Assembly (NCBI GenBank): GCA_032622095.1
Contig: CP136068.1
Coordinates: 164,381,465 to 164,445,464 of the forward strand
DNA length: 64,000 nucleotides
Source: Siphonodentalium dalli
Taxonomy: Eukaryota > Mollusca > Scaphopoda > Gadilida > Siphonodentaliidae
Reading direction: 5' to 3'
The stretch's first letter is position 1. Each line of letters begins with the position of its first letter. Both the position numbers and the translations under genes were made by a program. The notes below the pieces were generated by a model. The model did no database searches, was not told where the DNA came from, and saw only the letters and a program-made list of their open reading frames with translations. Shown piece after piece: positions 31,260 to 41,872 of the stretch.

Positions 31260-32100
31260 AACACTGAGGCCACACAATATTGATTATCTGTTTGTCAGGA
31301 ATACTTTATTTTCATAAATTTCATCTCCAAATATTCAGAAACAGCATGATTGTTATCAACGAATTACACGCAGTGACCACTATTGGCACAAATGTTGTCG
31401 TAATATTTATGACCATTAATGGGTCCTGAATAAAGTAAAAAATATTTACATTTGTGCGACACTCAACCGTTGTGGTCTCTGAAATGGTACAGTCGATGTG
31501 GTTGGAATTTTCGACAATCTTAGTTCATAGCGACGTTCTTCCCATGGAGATAGTGTTTGGATATTCATACTAACTGATTGGTTTTATACAATGAAATAAG
31601 TCCATAATTTGTATTTAAGTTAACATTTCACAACAAAACTTAAACTACACAGTCTAAGTTGCACTTTGTCCCCCGACATTCCATCGGAGGACTATAGTAA
31701 TGACCCTCATCCATCCATCAGGAATTTTATGCCAGCCTGTATTCTGTCATTTTCTGGTCAATTTTTAAAAAAGTTTGCCCTTATATCAACCAGCATGGGA
31801 ACCTGCGCGCCTCCGATTTTGTGTTCGATCAGACTCATTTTGCTGGAGTTATTGCCATTTTGCGAAATAGAATCATACATCCTGGGACTCATCTTTTGTC
31901 AGAGCCTGTATTCCGGATTTTTCCAGCCACAATTTGTTTTTAATTGACCCAGATGTCAACCATCATGGGAACCTGCACACCTGCGATTTTGAATTCAGTT
32001 GGAGTCATTTTGGCAGAGTTATTGCAATTTTTTGACATAGAATCGATGCATCTTTGTCTTAACCTGTATTCTTAGAAGTTGTTTGATACATGTATTGTGC
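31260..32100. repeat. Degenerate repeats: fold-back-arm relative and tandem-cored element
   Basis: 31270-31620 shares gtccataatttgt and ttcccatggagatagtg-like phrases with the fold-back arm at 3030-3357. 31660-32060 starts ccccgacattccatcggagg and has repeated atgggaacctgc and ttttggcagagttattgc, like 12183-12769. No gene. Confidence 0.45.
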
Positions 32101-32147
32101 CAATTTGATTATTTGTATGCAGCTCAGTTGTAAGACAATGTATTTAT

Positions 32148-33158
32148 TCATATAATATAATTATATAAAACCTCCGCTAAAAATGAACCCACCGTGTCAG
32201 AGTACTCTGGCCGTGTGAGTCTAAAACCACTTACGCACATCGCAGCTTGTCCATATAACAAGGATTTCAGGTGCTGGGATTTCTGTATAAAAGGAAGATG
32301 TTTATCAGGTAGAGCCACAGAGAATGAGTCCCAAAATACATCCCACTCAAAAACATTACCACCGAAATAAGGTAGAGAAATCCTTGGTAAACGAATATTT
32401 CTGTACGGATCATAGCTGAAGGATGACACAAGACCGTTGTTTTGTTGAGTGCATGATCTTAATTCTCGAATATGTTGTTCATAAACAAACTGTCTGTCCT
32501 TAACCCTTTACCCAACAAACCGGCCAAAACCGGCCAAATAAAGCTTCAACAGCCTAAAATATCTTCGGTCTGTCTCAATAGAACCATACAAATATGGATA
32601 TCATTGGAACCGGCTCCTTGACCACATTGTGATAGTTACAGTTATGCCCTGTGCCAATGCATTCTCTTATATATGCGAGTCGACCATAGGTCGCCTCGCA
32701 TATATAAGAGAATGCATTGGCCTAAAAAAATCTTTTTTTTAACACTTTTTACCATTTTGTTATCCATTCTTTAACAATTTTATAATTTTTAATGTGTTAA
32801 GCCAATGCATTCTCTTATATATGCGAGGCGACCTATGGTCGACTCGCATATATAAGAGAATGCATTGGCACAGGGCCGTTCTGTTGGGTAAAGGGTTAAG
32901 CTCTATCAAATAGAAATTGTATTCACTAGCAACTTGGATATACGTGTTCTCTTCAGTCTGGGATGAGAGCAAACATTCTGAAATCCCACTCAAAACTGTT
33001 ATCTTTTCATCTAGAAGATTATGAAGACGTTCCAGTTTGTTCAAGTCCGGTTTTTGTGTGGATTGTGAATTTACTATGGAATCTACTTCTATAATAAGCT
33101 GATTGACGTGTTGCTGTTCTGCTTTATATTTCCAAAGTGTGTGTTTTCTGAGATCCAT
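32148..33158 (-). pseudogene. BEL/Pao retrotransposon gag fragment (DUF1759 region), split by a MITE
   Basis: The - strand frame from ATG at 33158 begins MDLRKHTLWKYK and then runs as a helical, charged segment, as in the N-terminal part of BEL/Pao gag-like proteins. After the MITE (32504-32895) the same frame continues into a DUF1759-like part with LPRISLPYFGG, WDSFSVAL, LKSLLYGQA and SGFRLT, the usual order for that family. It ends at a stop near 32148 where similarity fades, so protease, reverse transcriptase, RNase H and integrase are missing and no LTRs were seen. The frame on both sides of the MITE is in register if the insert and one TTAA are discounted, so the gag was open when the MITE arrived. 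Non-functional fragment. Confidence 0.8.
32504..32895. mobile_element. TTAA-type MITE, family 1, inserted in BEL/Pao gag
   Basis: TTAA at 32500-32503 and 32896-32899. Ends CCCTTTACCCAACAAACCGG and aacagaacggccctg-complement (gttctgttgggtaaaggg). Two shared hairpins inside. In opposite orientation to the 18654 and 29590 copies. Confidence 0.85.
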
Positions 33159-33543
33159 TGTATCACTGCTTGAAGGTTCGAGGGACCAAATGTGAGGGAA
33201 GTAATACAACACGCTATGTATAAATGGTGTTATCACGGACATAAATCCGTTATAAGGTGTAATGTTCCTATTGGACCTTTTTATATCAATAATGAATAGC
33301 ATGGAACAAATAGATAAACTATATTATGTAGTTGGTATCCATTGCAGACAATGCAATACAACACTGGTTGAGGGTTATTCAGAGAGCCATCTATTCCATC
33401 ATAACTTCATAAGTGACATAAGAGAACTGTCCAGTTGAACACAATAATCACACCTTTTAACATACAATAACTCACAATGTACATTCTGAGCTGTCACTGT
33501 GAACTGTTCTAACTAACACCGAGCTGATGTCGACCTAATCAGG

Positions 33544-33612
33544 CCAGACCAATTCTATTCCCCGACAGACCAATTCTATTCCCCGACAGACCAATTCTAT
33601 TCCCCGACAGAC
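33544..33612. repeat. 26-bp direct repeat (three copies)
   Basis: gaccaattctattccccgac repeated three times with the same ag spacer. Confidence 0.85.
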
Positions 33613-33646
33613 CGAGCTGCTTTTTATTTTTCTTAGAACTCACTTA

Positions 33647-33854
33647 CCCTTTCAGTGCCAAGTCCGATTTTTGTATCAACCCATATATCCTTGATCATTT
33701 TTCAAATTTATTGATTATAATAGTACGATACATTGATGGAAAGAGCTATAAGAGCTCTTTCCATCAATGTATCACATTATTATAATCAATAAATTTGAAA
33801 AAATGATCAAGGAAATATGGGTTGATATAAAAATCGGACTTGGCACTGAAAGGG
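33647..33854. mobile_element. TTAA-type MITE, family 3 (CCCTTTCAGTGCCA ends), near-perfect palindrome
   Basis: Left CTTA, right TTAA. Ends CCCTTTCAGTGCCAAGTCCG and its complement. Arms pair over almost the full 208 bp, closing at gaaagagctataagagctctttc. No shared hairpin in this copy, unlike its relative at 39411-39640. Confidence 0.85.
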
Positions 33855-34094
33855 TTAAAAGAATTCAGATTCTCACACATCCTCACACACGAATCGTGGA
33901 CATCTCCCCATATATCCTCCGAACATACGATAGGACAACTACTATCATATCGCCCATTAATTAATCACACCTTACCCCCGAAAACCAATTGGCCGATCAA
34001 TTTATTCCTAAACAACCCACATCCGCGAAATTACCGCATCTGCCGCCACATTCGGTAAATGTCCCACCTCCGGTAAAAGAGTGACCACCAAATG

Positions 34095-34400
34095 AACCCA
34101 GCAGATCATATTGTATGAGGGGGGTGTCTCAGAACCCAGCAGTTCATATTGTATGAGGGGGGTGTCTCAGAACCCAGCAGTTCATATTGTATGAGAGGGG
34201 GTGTATGAGAACCAAGCAGTTCATATTGTATGAGGGGGGTGTCTGAGAACCCAGCAGTTCATATTGTATGAGGGGGGTGTATGAGAACCAAGCAGATCAT
34301 ATTGTATGAGGGGGGTGTCTGAGAACCCAGCAGTTCATATTGTATGAGGGGGGGTGTCTGAGAACCAAGCAGATCATATTGTATGAGGGGGGGTGTCTGT
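34095..34400. repeat. About 39-bp minisatellite (eight copies)
   Basis: ttcatattgtatgagggggg followed by tgtctgagaacccagcag repeats; variants have gcagatcat and gtatgagaacc. Confidence 0.85.
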
Positions 34401-34610
34401 GAGACAGAATCTTAATATTGTTTGGCCTGATATACAAAGATCTTTTTTATAAACTGTCACCAGAAATGACAGATGTTTTATTTCTTTCACTATTTTATTT
34501 ATCATCATTTGTCTCATATTCAGATATTATTTTCATTTCCTCTGAGTCAGAATGAATTCTATCACACACCAGGATCAGATTTTATTTCATTTCCTTCAAA
34601 TTTACCATAA

Positions 34611-34860
34611 TTCTGCTGTGGTTTAGGGGTCGATTATTTAGGACATTACTGTACTGCTTTTAGGTAACAAAAGCATGGACGCTCTTGTCAATGCATTCTA
34701 TTATATGAGTCTCCCATAAGTAGCTTCGCATATATAAGAGAATACATTGACCTAACAATATTTAAGACAGTGTAAGACCTTGTAAGACAGTGCATTCTCT
34801 TATATATGAGAGGCTCCCTATATGAGACTGGCATATATAAGAGAATGCACTGGCACAGGG
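34611..34860. repeat. TA-MITE fragment plus two degenerate shared hairpins
   Basis: 34611-34655 matches the right arm of the TA-flanked MITE (ataattctgctgtggttta ... gacattactgta). 34690-34860 holds two decayed copies of the ncaatgcattctcttatata hairpin, ending cactggcacagggttttta as in the 759-1017 element. Confidence 0.6.
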
Positions 34861-34865
34861 TTTTT

Positions 34866-37800
34866 AGCTCAACTTACTTGTAAGTTTGAGCTATTGCCAT
34901 GGTTTGGCGTCCGTCGTCCGTGTGTTCGTGTGTCCGTCAACAATTTCCTTTGGCGCGGGCTACAGGTTGTACCTTTGGTCTGATCTTCATGAAATTTGTC
35001 ATGAATGTTGACATTGACATGTAGATGGGAACGAGTCATTTTTGGGTCATTCGGCCAAAAAACATGGCCGCTGGCAGCCATCTTGGATTTCAAGATTCAA
35101 TCCATTGGCGCGGCCTACAGGTCGTACTGTTCATCTGATCATCATGAAATTTGTCATTGATGTTAATAATGACATGTAGATGGGAACGAGTGATTTTGGG
35201 GTCGTTCGGCCAAAAAACATGGCTGCCAGTAGCCATCTTGGATTTTACTCTTTGCATGACTAAATCCTTTGGCGCGGGCTACAGGTCGTTGTTTTGGTCG
35301 GAAGTTTATGAAATTTGTCATGGATGTTAACACTGTCATGTAGATGGGAACGAGTGATTTTGGGGTCGTTCGGCCAAAAAACATGGCTGCCAGCAGCCAT
35401 CTTGGATTTTACTCTTTGCATGACTAAATCCTTTGGCGCGGGCTACAGGTTGTACCTTTGGTCTAATCTTTATGAAATTTGTCATGAATGTTGACATTGA
35501 CATGTAGATGGGAACGAATCAATGTGGGGTCATTCGGCCAAAAAACATGGCCGCTGGTGGCCATCTTAGATTTCAAAATTCAATCCATTGGCGCGGGCTA
35601 CAGGTCGTACTGTTCGTCTGATCATCATGAAATTTGTCATGGATGTTAATATTGACATGTAGATGGGAACAAGTCATTTTGGGGTTGTTCGGCCTATAAA
35701 CATGGCCACCAGCAGCCATCTTGGATTTTACTCTTTGCATGACTAAATCCTTTGGCGCGGGCTACAGGTCGTAGCTTCGATCGGAACATCATGAAATTGG
35801 TCATGGATGTTAACAATGACATGTAGATGGGAACGAGTACTTTTGGGGTCGTTCGGCCGAAAAACATGGCCGCCAGCAGCCATCTTGGATTTTACTCTTT
35901 GCATGACTAAATCCTTTGGCCCGGGCTACAGGTCGTACCTTTGGTCTGATCTTTATGAAATTTGTCATGAATGTTGACATTGACATGTAGATGGGAACGA
36001 GTCATTTTGGGGTCATTCTGCCAAAAAACATGGCCGCTGGCAGCCATCTTGGATTTCAAGATTCAATCCATTGGCGCGGGCTACAGGTCGTACTGTTCGT
36101 CTGATCATCATGAAATTTGTCATGGATGTTAATATTGACATGTAGATGGGAACGAGTCATTTTGGGGTTGTTCGGCCAATAAACATGGCCACCAGCAGCC
36201 ATCTTGGATTTTACTCTTTGCATGACTAAATCCTTTGGCGCGGGCTACAGGTCGTAGCTTCGATCGGAACATCATGAAATTTGTCATGGATGTTAACAAT
36301 GACATGTAGATGGGAACAAGTGATTTTGGGGTCGTTCGGCCGAAAAACATGGCCACCAGCAGCCATCTTGGATTTTACTCTTTGCATGACTAAATCCTTT
36401 GGCCCGGGCTACAGGTCGTACCTTTGGTCTGATCTTTATGAAATTTGTCATGAATGTTGACATTGACATGTAGATGGGAACGAGTCATTTTGGGGTCATT
36501 CGGCCTAAAAACATGGCCGCTGGCAGCCATCTTGGATTTCAAGATTCAATCCATTGGCGCGGGCTACAGATCGTACTGTTCGCCTGATCATCATGAAATT
36601 TGTCATTGATGTTAATAATGACATGTAGATGGCAACGAGTGATTTTGGTGTCGTTCGGCCAAAAAACATGGCCGCCAGCAGCCATCTTGGATTTTACTCT
36701 TTGCATGACTAAATCCTTTGGCGCGGGCTACATGTTGTACCTTTGGTCTAATCTTTATGAAATTTGTCATGAATGTTGACATTGACATGTAGATGGGAAC
36801 GAATCATTGTGGGGTCATTTGGCCAAAAAACATGGCCGCTGGCGGCCATCTTAGATTTCAAAATTCAATCCATTGGCGCGGGCTACAGGTCGTACTGTTC
36901 GTCTGATCATCATGAAATTTGTCATGGATGTTAATATTGACATGTAGATGGGAACGAGTCATTTTGGGGTCGTTCGGCCAATAAACATGGCCGCCAGCAG
37001 CCATCTTGGATTTTACTCTTTGCATGACTAAATCCTTTGGCGCGGGCTACAGGTCGTAGCTTTGATCGGAACATCATGAAATTTGTCATGGATGTTAACA
37101 ATGACATGTAGATGGGAACGAGTGATTTTGGAGTTGTTCGGCCTAAAAACATGGCCGCCAGCAGCCATCTTGGATTTTACTCTTTGCATGACTAAATCCT
37201 TTGGCGCGGGCTACAGGTCGTTGTGTTGGTCGGAAGTTTATGAAATTTGTCATGGATGTTAACACTGACATGTAGATGGGAACGAGAGATTTTGGAGTCG
37301 TTCGGCCAAAAAACATGGCCGCCATCTTGGATTTTACTCTTTGCATGACTAAATCCTTTGGCGCGGGCTATAGGTTGCCTTTGGTCTAATCTTTATAAAA
37401 TTTGTCATGAACGTTGACATTGACATGTAGATGGGAACGAATCATTGTCGGGTCATTCGGCCAAAAAACATGGCTGCTGGCGGCCATCTTGGATTTCAAA
37501 ATTCAATCCATTGGCGCGGGCTACAGGTCGTACTGTTCGTCTGATCATCATGAAATTTGTCATGAATGATAACAATGACATGTAGATGGGATCGAGTCGT
37601 TATGGGGTCATTTGGTCAAAAAACATGGCCGCCAGCAGCCATCTTGGATTTTACTCTTTGCATGACTAAATCCTTTGGTGCGGGCTACAGGTCGTAGCTT
37701 TGGTCAAATGGTCATGAAATTTGTCATTAATTATAACAATGACATGTAGATGGGAACGAGTCGTTTTGGGGTCATTCGGTCAAAAAACATTGCCACCAGC

Positions 37801-38295
37801 ATTTTACTTTTTGCATGACTAAATCCTTTGGCGTGGGCTACAGGTCATACCTTTGGTCTGATATTTATTAAATTTGTCATGAATGTTGACATTGACATGT
37901 AGATGGGAATGAATTTGGGGTCATTCGGCCAAAAAACATGGCTGCCAGCGGCCATCTTGGATTTTAAAATTCAATCCATTGGCGCGGTCTACAGGTCGTA
38001 CTGTTCGTCTGATCATCATGAAATTTGTATGTCGTAGCTTTGGTCAGATCTTCATAAAATTTGTCATGGATGTTAACAATTATACGTAGATGGGAACGAG
38101 TTCTTTTGGGGTCAATTGGCCAAAAAAAATGGCCACCAGCAGCCATCTTGTATTTTACTCTTTGCATCACTAAATCCTTTGGCGCATGTTAGACATTTCA
38201 ATTAGCACCTTTCCTATTCCTCCATTTACTGTCAACCATTAAATTATTCCCCTACCTAAGTTGAGCTACAGTGTCATTGACACTTTCATTAATGC
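34866..38295 (+). mobile_element. Tandem-cored Helitron/Helentron-like element (about 20 units)
   Basis: Starts agctcaacttacttgtaagt (terminal hairpin with tttgagcta) and ends gagctacagtgtcattgaca then ctttcatt. The core is about 20 units of 155-166 bp: ggcgcgggctacaggtcgta, gatgttaacattgacatg, tagatgggaacgagtcattt, ggccaaaaaacatggccgcc, agccatcttggattttactc. Units alternate in two classes (…caaaattcaatccattggcg… and …gcatgactaaatcctttggc…). Similar architecture is known for Helentron-related elements of bivalves; the assignment here is inference. The ORFs in it are repeat readings. Confidence 0.7.
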
Positions 38296-38816
38296 TGCAC
38301 CAGCGCAACCCCCATCATGAAAGGGTTAAAGGTCAATAACTGGCCATTAAAATTCCCAAGTTTCTTGCATAGGAAACGTACAGATTGTGGTTTTATGGTG
38401 TCAAATCAGTCTTTAAGGCACTCCATTTAGTCATACATCCTACATGTAAGTTCAATATATTAACCCTTCTATACTATGGATTCTCCCATCAGTTATAAAT
38501 AGAGTAGCTGGTGCTGTCACTTAGTCTGTTTGCCCATGAGGGTGATTTGAGCATCCATTGGGCGAGGCTCTGCCAAGTTCAATAGATGCCAAATCCGCTG
38601 AGCAAACCTGCTTCGGGTTTGATATTATAATAGTGACATAGACTCCTGACCCTGTGTAGTCTCGTCCCTGGCTCAGATGCTACGCCCACTGCTCCGTGCA
38701 ACTCCACAATGCTCAGTCAGAGTAACTCCGTCAGAGTCTAGGAAGTGCCACCATCTTTGTGGGCGGAATTCAGCCCATTACTATTTTCAGATACGACAAC
38801 ATGAGCTCATGACATA
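38296..38816. other. No clear gene
   Basis: The + strand ORF beginning near 38677 is moderately GC-rich but shows no recognisable motif and runs into the MITE at 38817. Nothing else. Confidence 0.35.
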
Positions 38817-38982
38817 CAGTAATGCCCTAAGTAATCGACCCCTTAACCTCAGCAGAATTATGGGTAACTTTTCAGGATTTAGCATTCCGATGAATGGCAA
38901 CAAGCCATATTTCCGACTAAATCCTGAAAAGTTACCCATAATTCTGCTGTGGTTAAGGAGTCGATTACTTAGGGCATTACTG
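38817..38982. mobile_element. TA-flanked fold-back MITE, copy 4 (internally deleted)
   Basis: TA on both sides; ends CAGTAATGCCCTAAGTAATC and complement. The middle lost part of one arm (ggatttagcattccgatgaa). Confidence 0.75.
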
Positions 38983-39410
38983 TAATAGCTGTAGTGCTGC
39001 TTTCCTTAGCTTCCCTGTGTTTAAAACATCATCTGTCTATCACAATATCTTAGCTGGTTTACGTACCAGCAGACTGGTACTATGGGGGTTTCTGGTGCTA
39101 TATTTGTCAATGATGTAATCCCCAGAAAAGATATGGTGGCATTTACTAGTCACAACATGCCAGAGCATTGCATCTTAGCATAGAGGAGGCTGAACGCTGG
39201 GAACAAGTCCATGCTTATATCCTAAAAAATATCAGGAGTGGGGGGTACTTTTTTATGGCATCATATAATATTAGTTGGATTTAAGATGTGCCATTGTGCC
39301 ACACCTCTTCATTGTTATATACCAAACCGAACTTCTTCATCACTGAGAACGGAAAGACAATTTATTGTGAATACTTCAAGTTCAGCATTATTTTATGTTA
39401 TCCTCATTAA
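38983..39410. other. No feature seen
   Basis: Ordinary AT-rich sequence. Confidence 0.4.
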
Positions 39411-39640
39411 CCCTTTGAGTGCCAGGGGCCGATCTCATCGGCCCTAAACCTACAAAATAAGTCTGTTAAAGAATATAAGAATAAATTATTAAAATTGTAA
39501 AAAAAAAAAAAAAAAAAAATGTTAGGCCAATGCATTCTCTTATATATGCGAGGCGACCTATGGTCGACTCGCATATATAAGAGAATGCATTGGCACAGGG
39601 TATATGGGTTGATACAAAAATCGACCTGGCACTCAAAGGG
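39411..39640. mobile_element. TTAA-type MITE, family 3 ends with the shared hairpin inside (chimeric)
   Basis: Perfect TTAA on both sides. Ends CCCTTTGAGTGCCAGG and acctggcactcaaaggg, with tgggttgatacaaaaatcg inside the right end as in 33647-33854. The centre is instead the hairpin of family 1 (gccaatgcattctcttatat / cgcatatataagagaatgca), next to a run of 21 A. Confidence 0.8.
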
Positions 39641-39699
39641 TTAAGACCACAGAAATTGTGATTTTGTTTTGTTTCACTTATTTTCAAATTTATTTACAT

Positions 39700-40760
39700 T
39701 TCTATACCCCCACTTTTCCTTTCAAAATGGGGGCAACTAACGTTCATGTTTTCCATTCTAGAGTTATCCTTCTTTGTTTATCTTGAAATCTTGGTGGTTT
39801 GTGTCTGTCTGTGCAGATATTTCAAGCATGGCTTATTGGATTTGAATGAAATTTGGTATATATATATTTGTTACCATGACTGCTGAGTACCTAATGTTCT
39901 CTTAAGTTATGAACTCTACAATCCCCCACAATCAGATTCATGTAACATTTTGTCTTTCCTCGTGATATGAGAAGGTTGCGATTCATTGTTATATATACCA
40001 TCATGTGTCTTTTGTTATATATAACATCATGCATCTGTATTCAACTTATGTTCTTAAAATAAATATTATTTTCCTCTGAAAATTTTACTCCATCATGGTC
40101 TCCCCATCTTTTTTGGAGGACTATTATAATCAGCATGTCCATCCATCTGTGCGAGTGTCCGTCCATCTGGGTTGTCTGCGTGATATCTTGAGCAATAGTC
40201 AACAGAATTTGTTTTTGTATTTGATAACCTCATTCACATTTGGGAAGATGCAGGCCGATTTCAAATTTGGTAACAGTTCAATGATTTTTGTTGGAGTTAC
40301 TCCCCTTTTTCAACTTAGAAATTGCTGTTTCCTGGTTGCCCACATGGTAACTTGAGCAAGATTCAACTGAATTTCTTTATTTGGTACATGGTTCTCATTT
40401 GAGAAGATGCAGGCCAAGTTCGATTTTGGTGATGGTCTAATTATTTTTGACAGAGTTATGCCCCTTTTTCAACTTAGAAATCACTGTCTTTTGGTTGGCC
40501 AAATTATAACTTGAGCAATATTCAACAGAATGTCTTGATATTTGGGATGTGGTTCATATTTGAAAAGACGCAGGCCAAGTTAGATTTTATTCGACTTAGA
40601 AATAATATTTGAATTTCTTGTTGAATCTCTTGATACTTGGTGCGTGATTCATCTATGAGAACATGTAGGACATCGTCTAGTTGGAGTCAAATTTCGCCAG
40701 AATTTGACTTCTTTGTTCTTCAAAAAGCCACCTCGATTCAGGGAATATGGGGTCTGCATT
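39700..40760 (+). repeat. Tandem-cored elements ('acttagaaattgctg' units)
   Basis: Starts near ctccccatcttttttggagg with a gtccatccat run. Three diverged units contain acttgagcaatattcaac, gaagatgcaggcc and tttttcaacttagaaatc. Same style as 12183-12769. Confidence 0.5.
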
Positions 40761-41060
40761 ATGCACCAATCCTTTACAAACCACCGACCAGAGCTAAGCA
40801 CAGGTGACTCAGATTAATTATTTGGCTAAGATATTATGATCAGTGAGAGTCACTGTGTGTATAAATAAAGACCAGAAGAAAACAATGTGGGTTAATCACT
40901 TAAACTGAATCAATGTAAAGAGATGTAACAGATGTTTGAACAATAATTACTTTATTACCTCCAAAATTCCGAATATGGAGATGTGAATTTATATTAAATT
41001 GTTAAATGCCAGGTATGTTTTTCCATTTCAAGTTCTTATAGTAAGAAGAACACTCAATTT

Positions 41061-41585
41061 AATAGCTTCATAATCATTCATAGGTAGACTGAATATATAA
41101 ATATATTGTGTATATTATTGTTTTGTGATACCCATAATATATGAGCAGGTGGATGCACGCACCCCGGTCCCACATATAGAGGCACCCCTGTCTTGAACTT
41201 CGATAGTGGAAACTTCACTAGTGATGTCCAGAGCAGTCTACCTTGCGGCAGTTTACAAAATGTCAAGATAAGAGTAACACAGGTATAGAATATACGTCCA
41301 GACTTCCTTGGATTAACCGATCTTTCCATATTCCCGTGTAAAAACTAATAAATTAACGCTTTTTATATGGGCGTCATATATTGACTCAGAAGTAATATCA
41401 CGATGTGACATGTAAAACCCTCGGGTAGGACTCCAAGCTCGAACCCAACCTGCACCCCGGGCCAGTAATCCCAGTAAAATCAGTTGGGACTTATCAATGC
41501 CGTACATAGAAGGAAATCCCAATAATAGCTTCATAATCATTCATAGGTAGACTGAATATATAAATATATTGTATATATTATTGCT
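41061..41585. repeat. 65-bp direct repeat flanking about 400 bp
   Basis: atagcttcataatcattcat then aggtagactgaatatataaa occurs at 41061 and 41527. The enclosed DNA has ggttcgagcttggagtcc on the - strand, which resembles a tRNA B box, but no full SINE was identified. Confidence 0.5.
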
Positions 41586-41872
41586 TGGACTACATTCAAA
41601 GTACAATACCTTGTAAAATGGTATATTTCTCTATTAAAGTCTTGATATTTTATATGAGAACGCTGTCAAAATAATGGACAAACTTCATAAATCACTCAGG
41701 TGTCCAACCTCACCTTGGAAAATGGTATGTTTTTCTATTAAAGTCTTGATATTTTGTAAAGGAACGCTGTCAGAATAACCGAATAATTCCTGTACAAACT
41801 GTGCTATTAAGATTATATTTGGTATGGAGGGTCCTTGTTTGAATTGGGTGGCTGGGATTTAGATTTTTAGCT

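Noticed and set aside
41061-41585. A transposon with a 65-bp target duplication
   Set aside because: Such a long duplication is not typical for any transposon class; a plain segmental duplication or recombination product is more likely.
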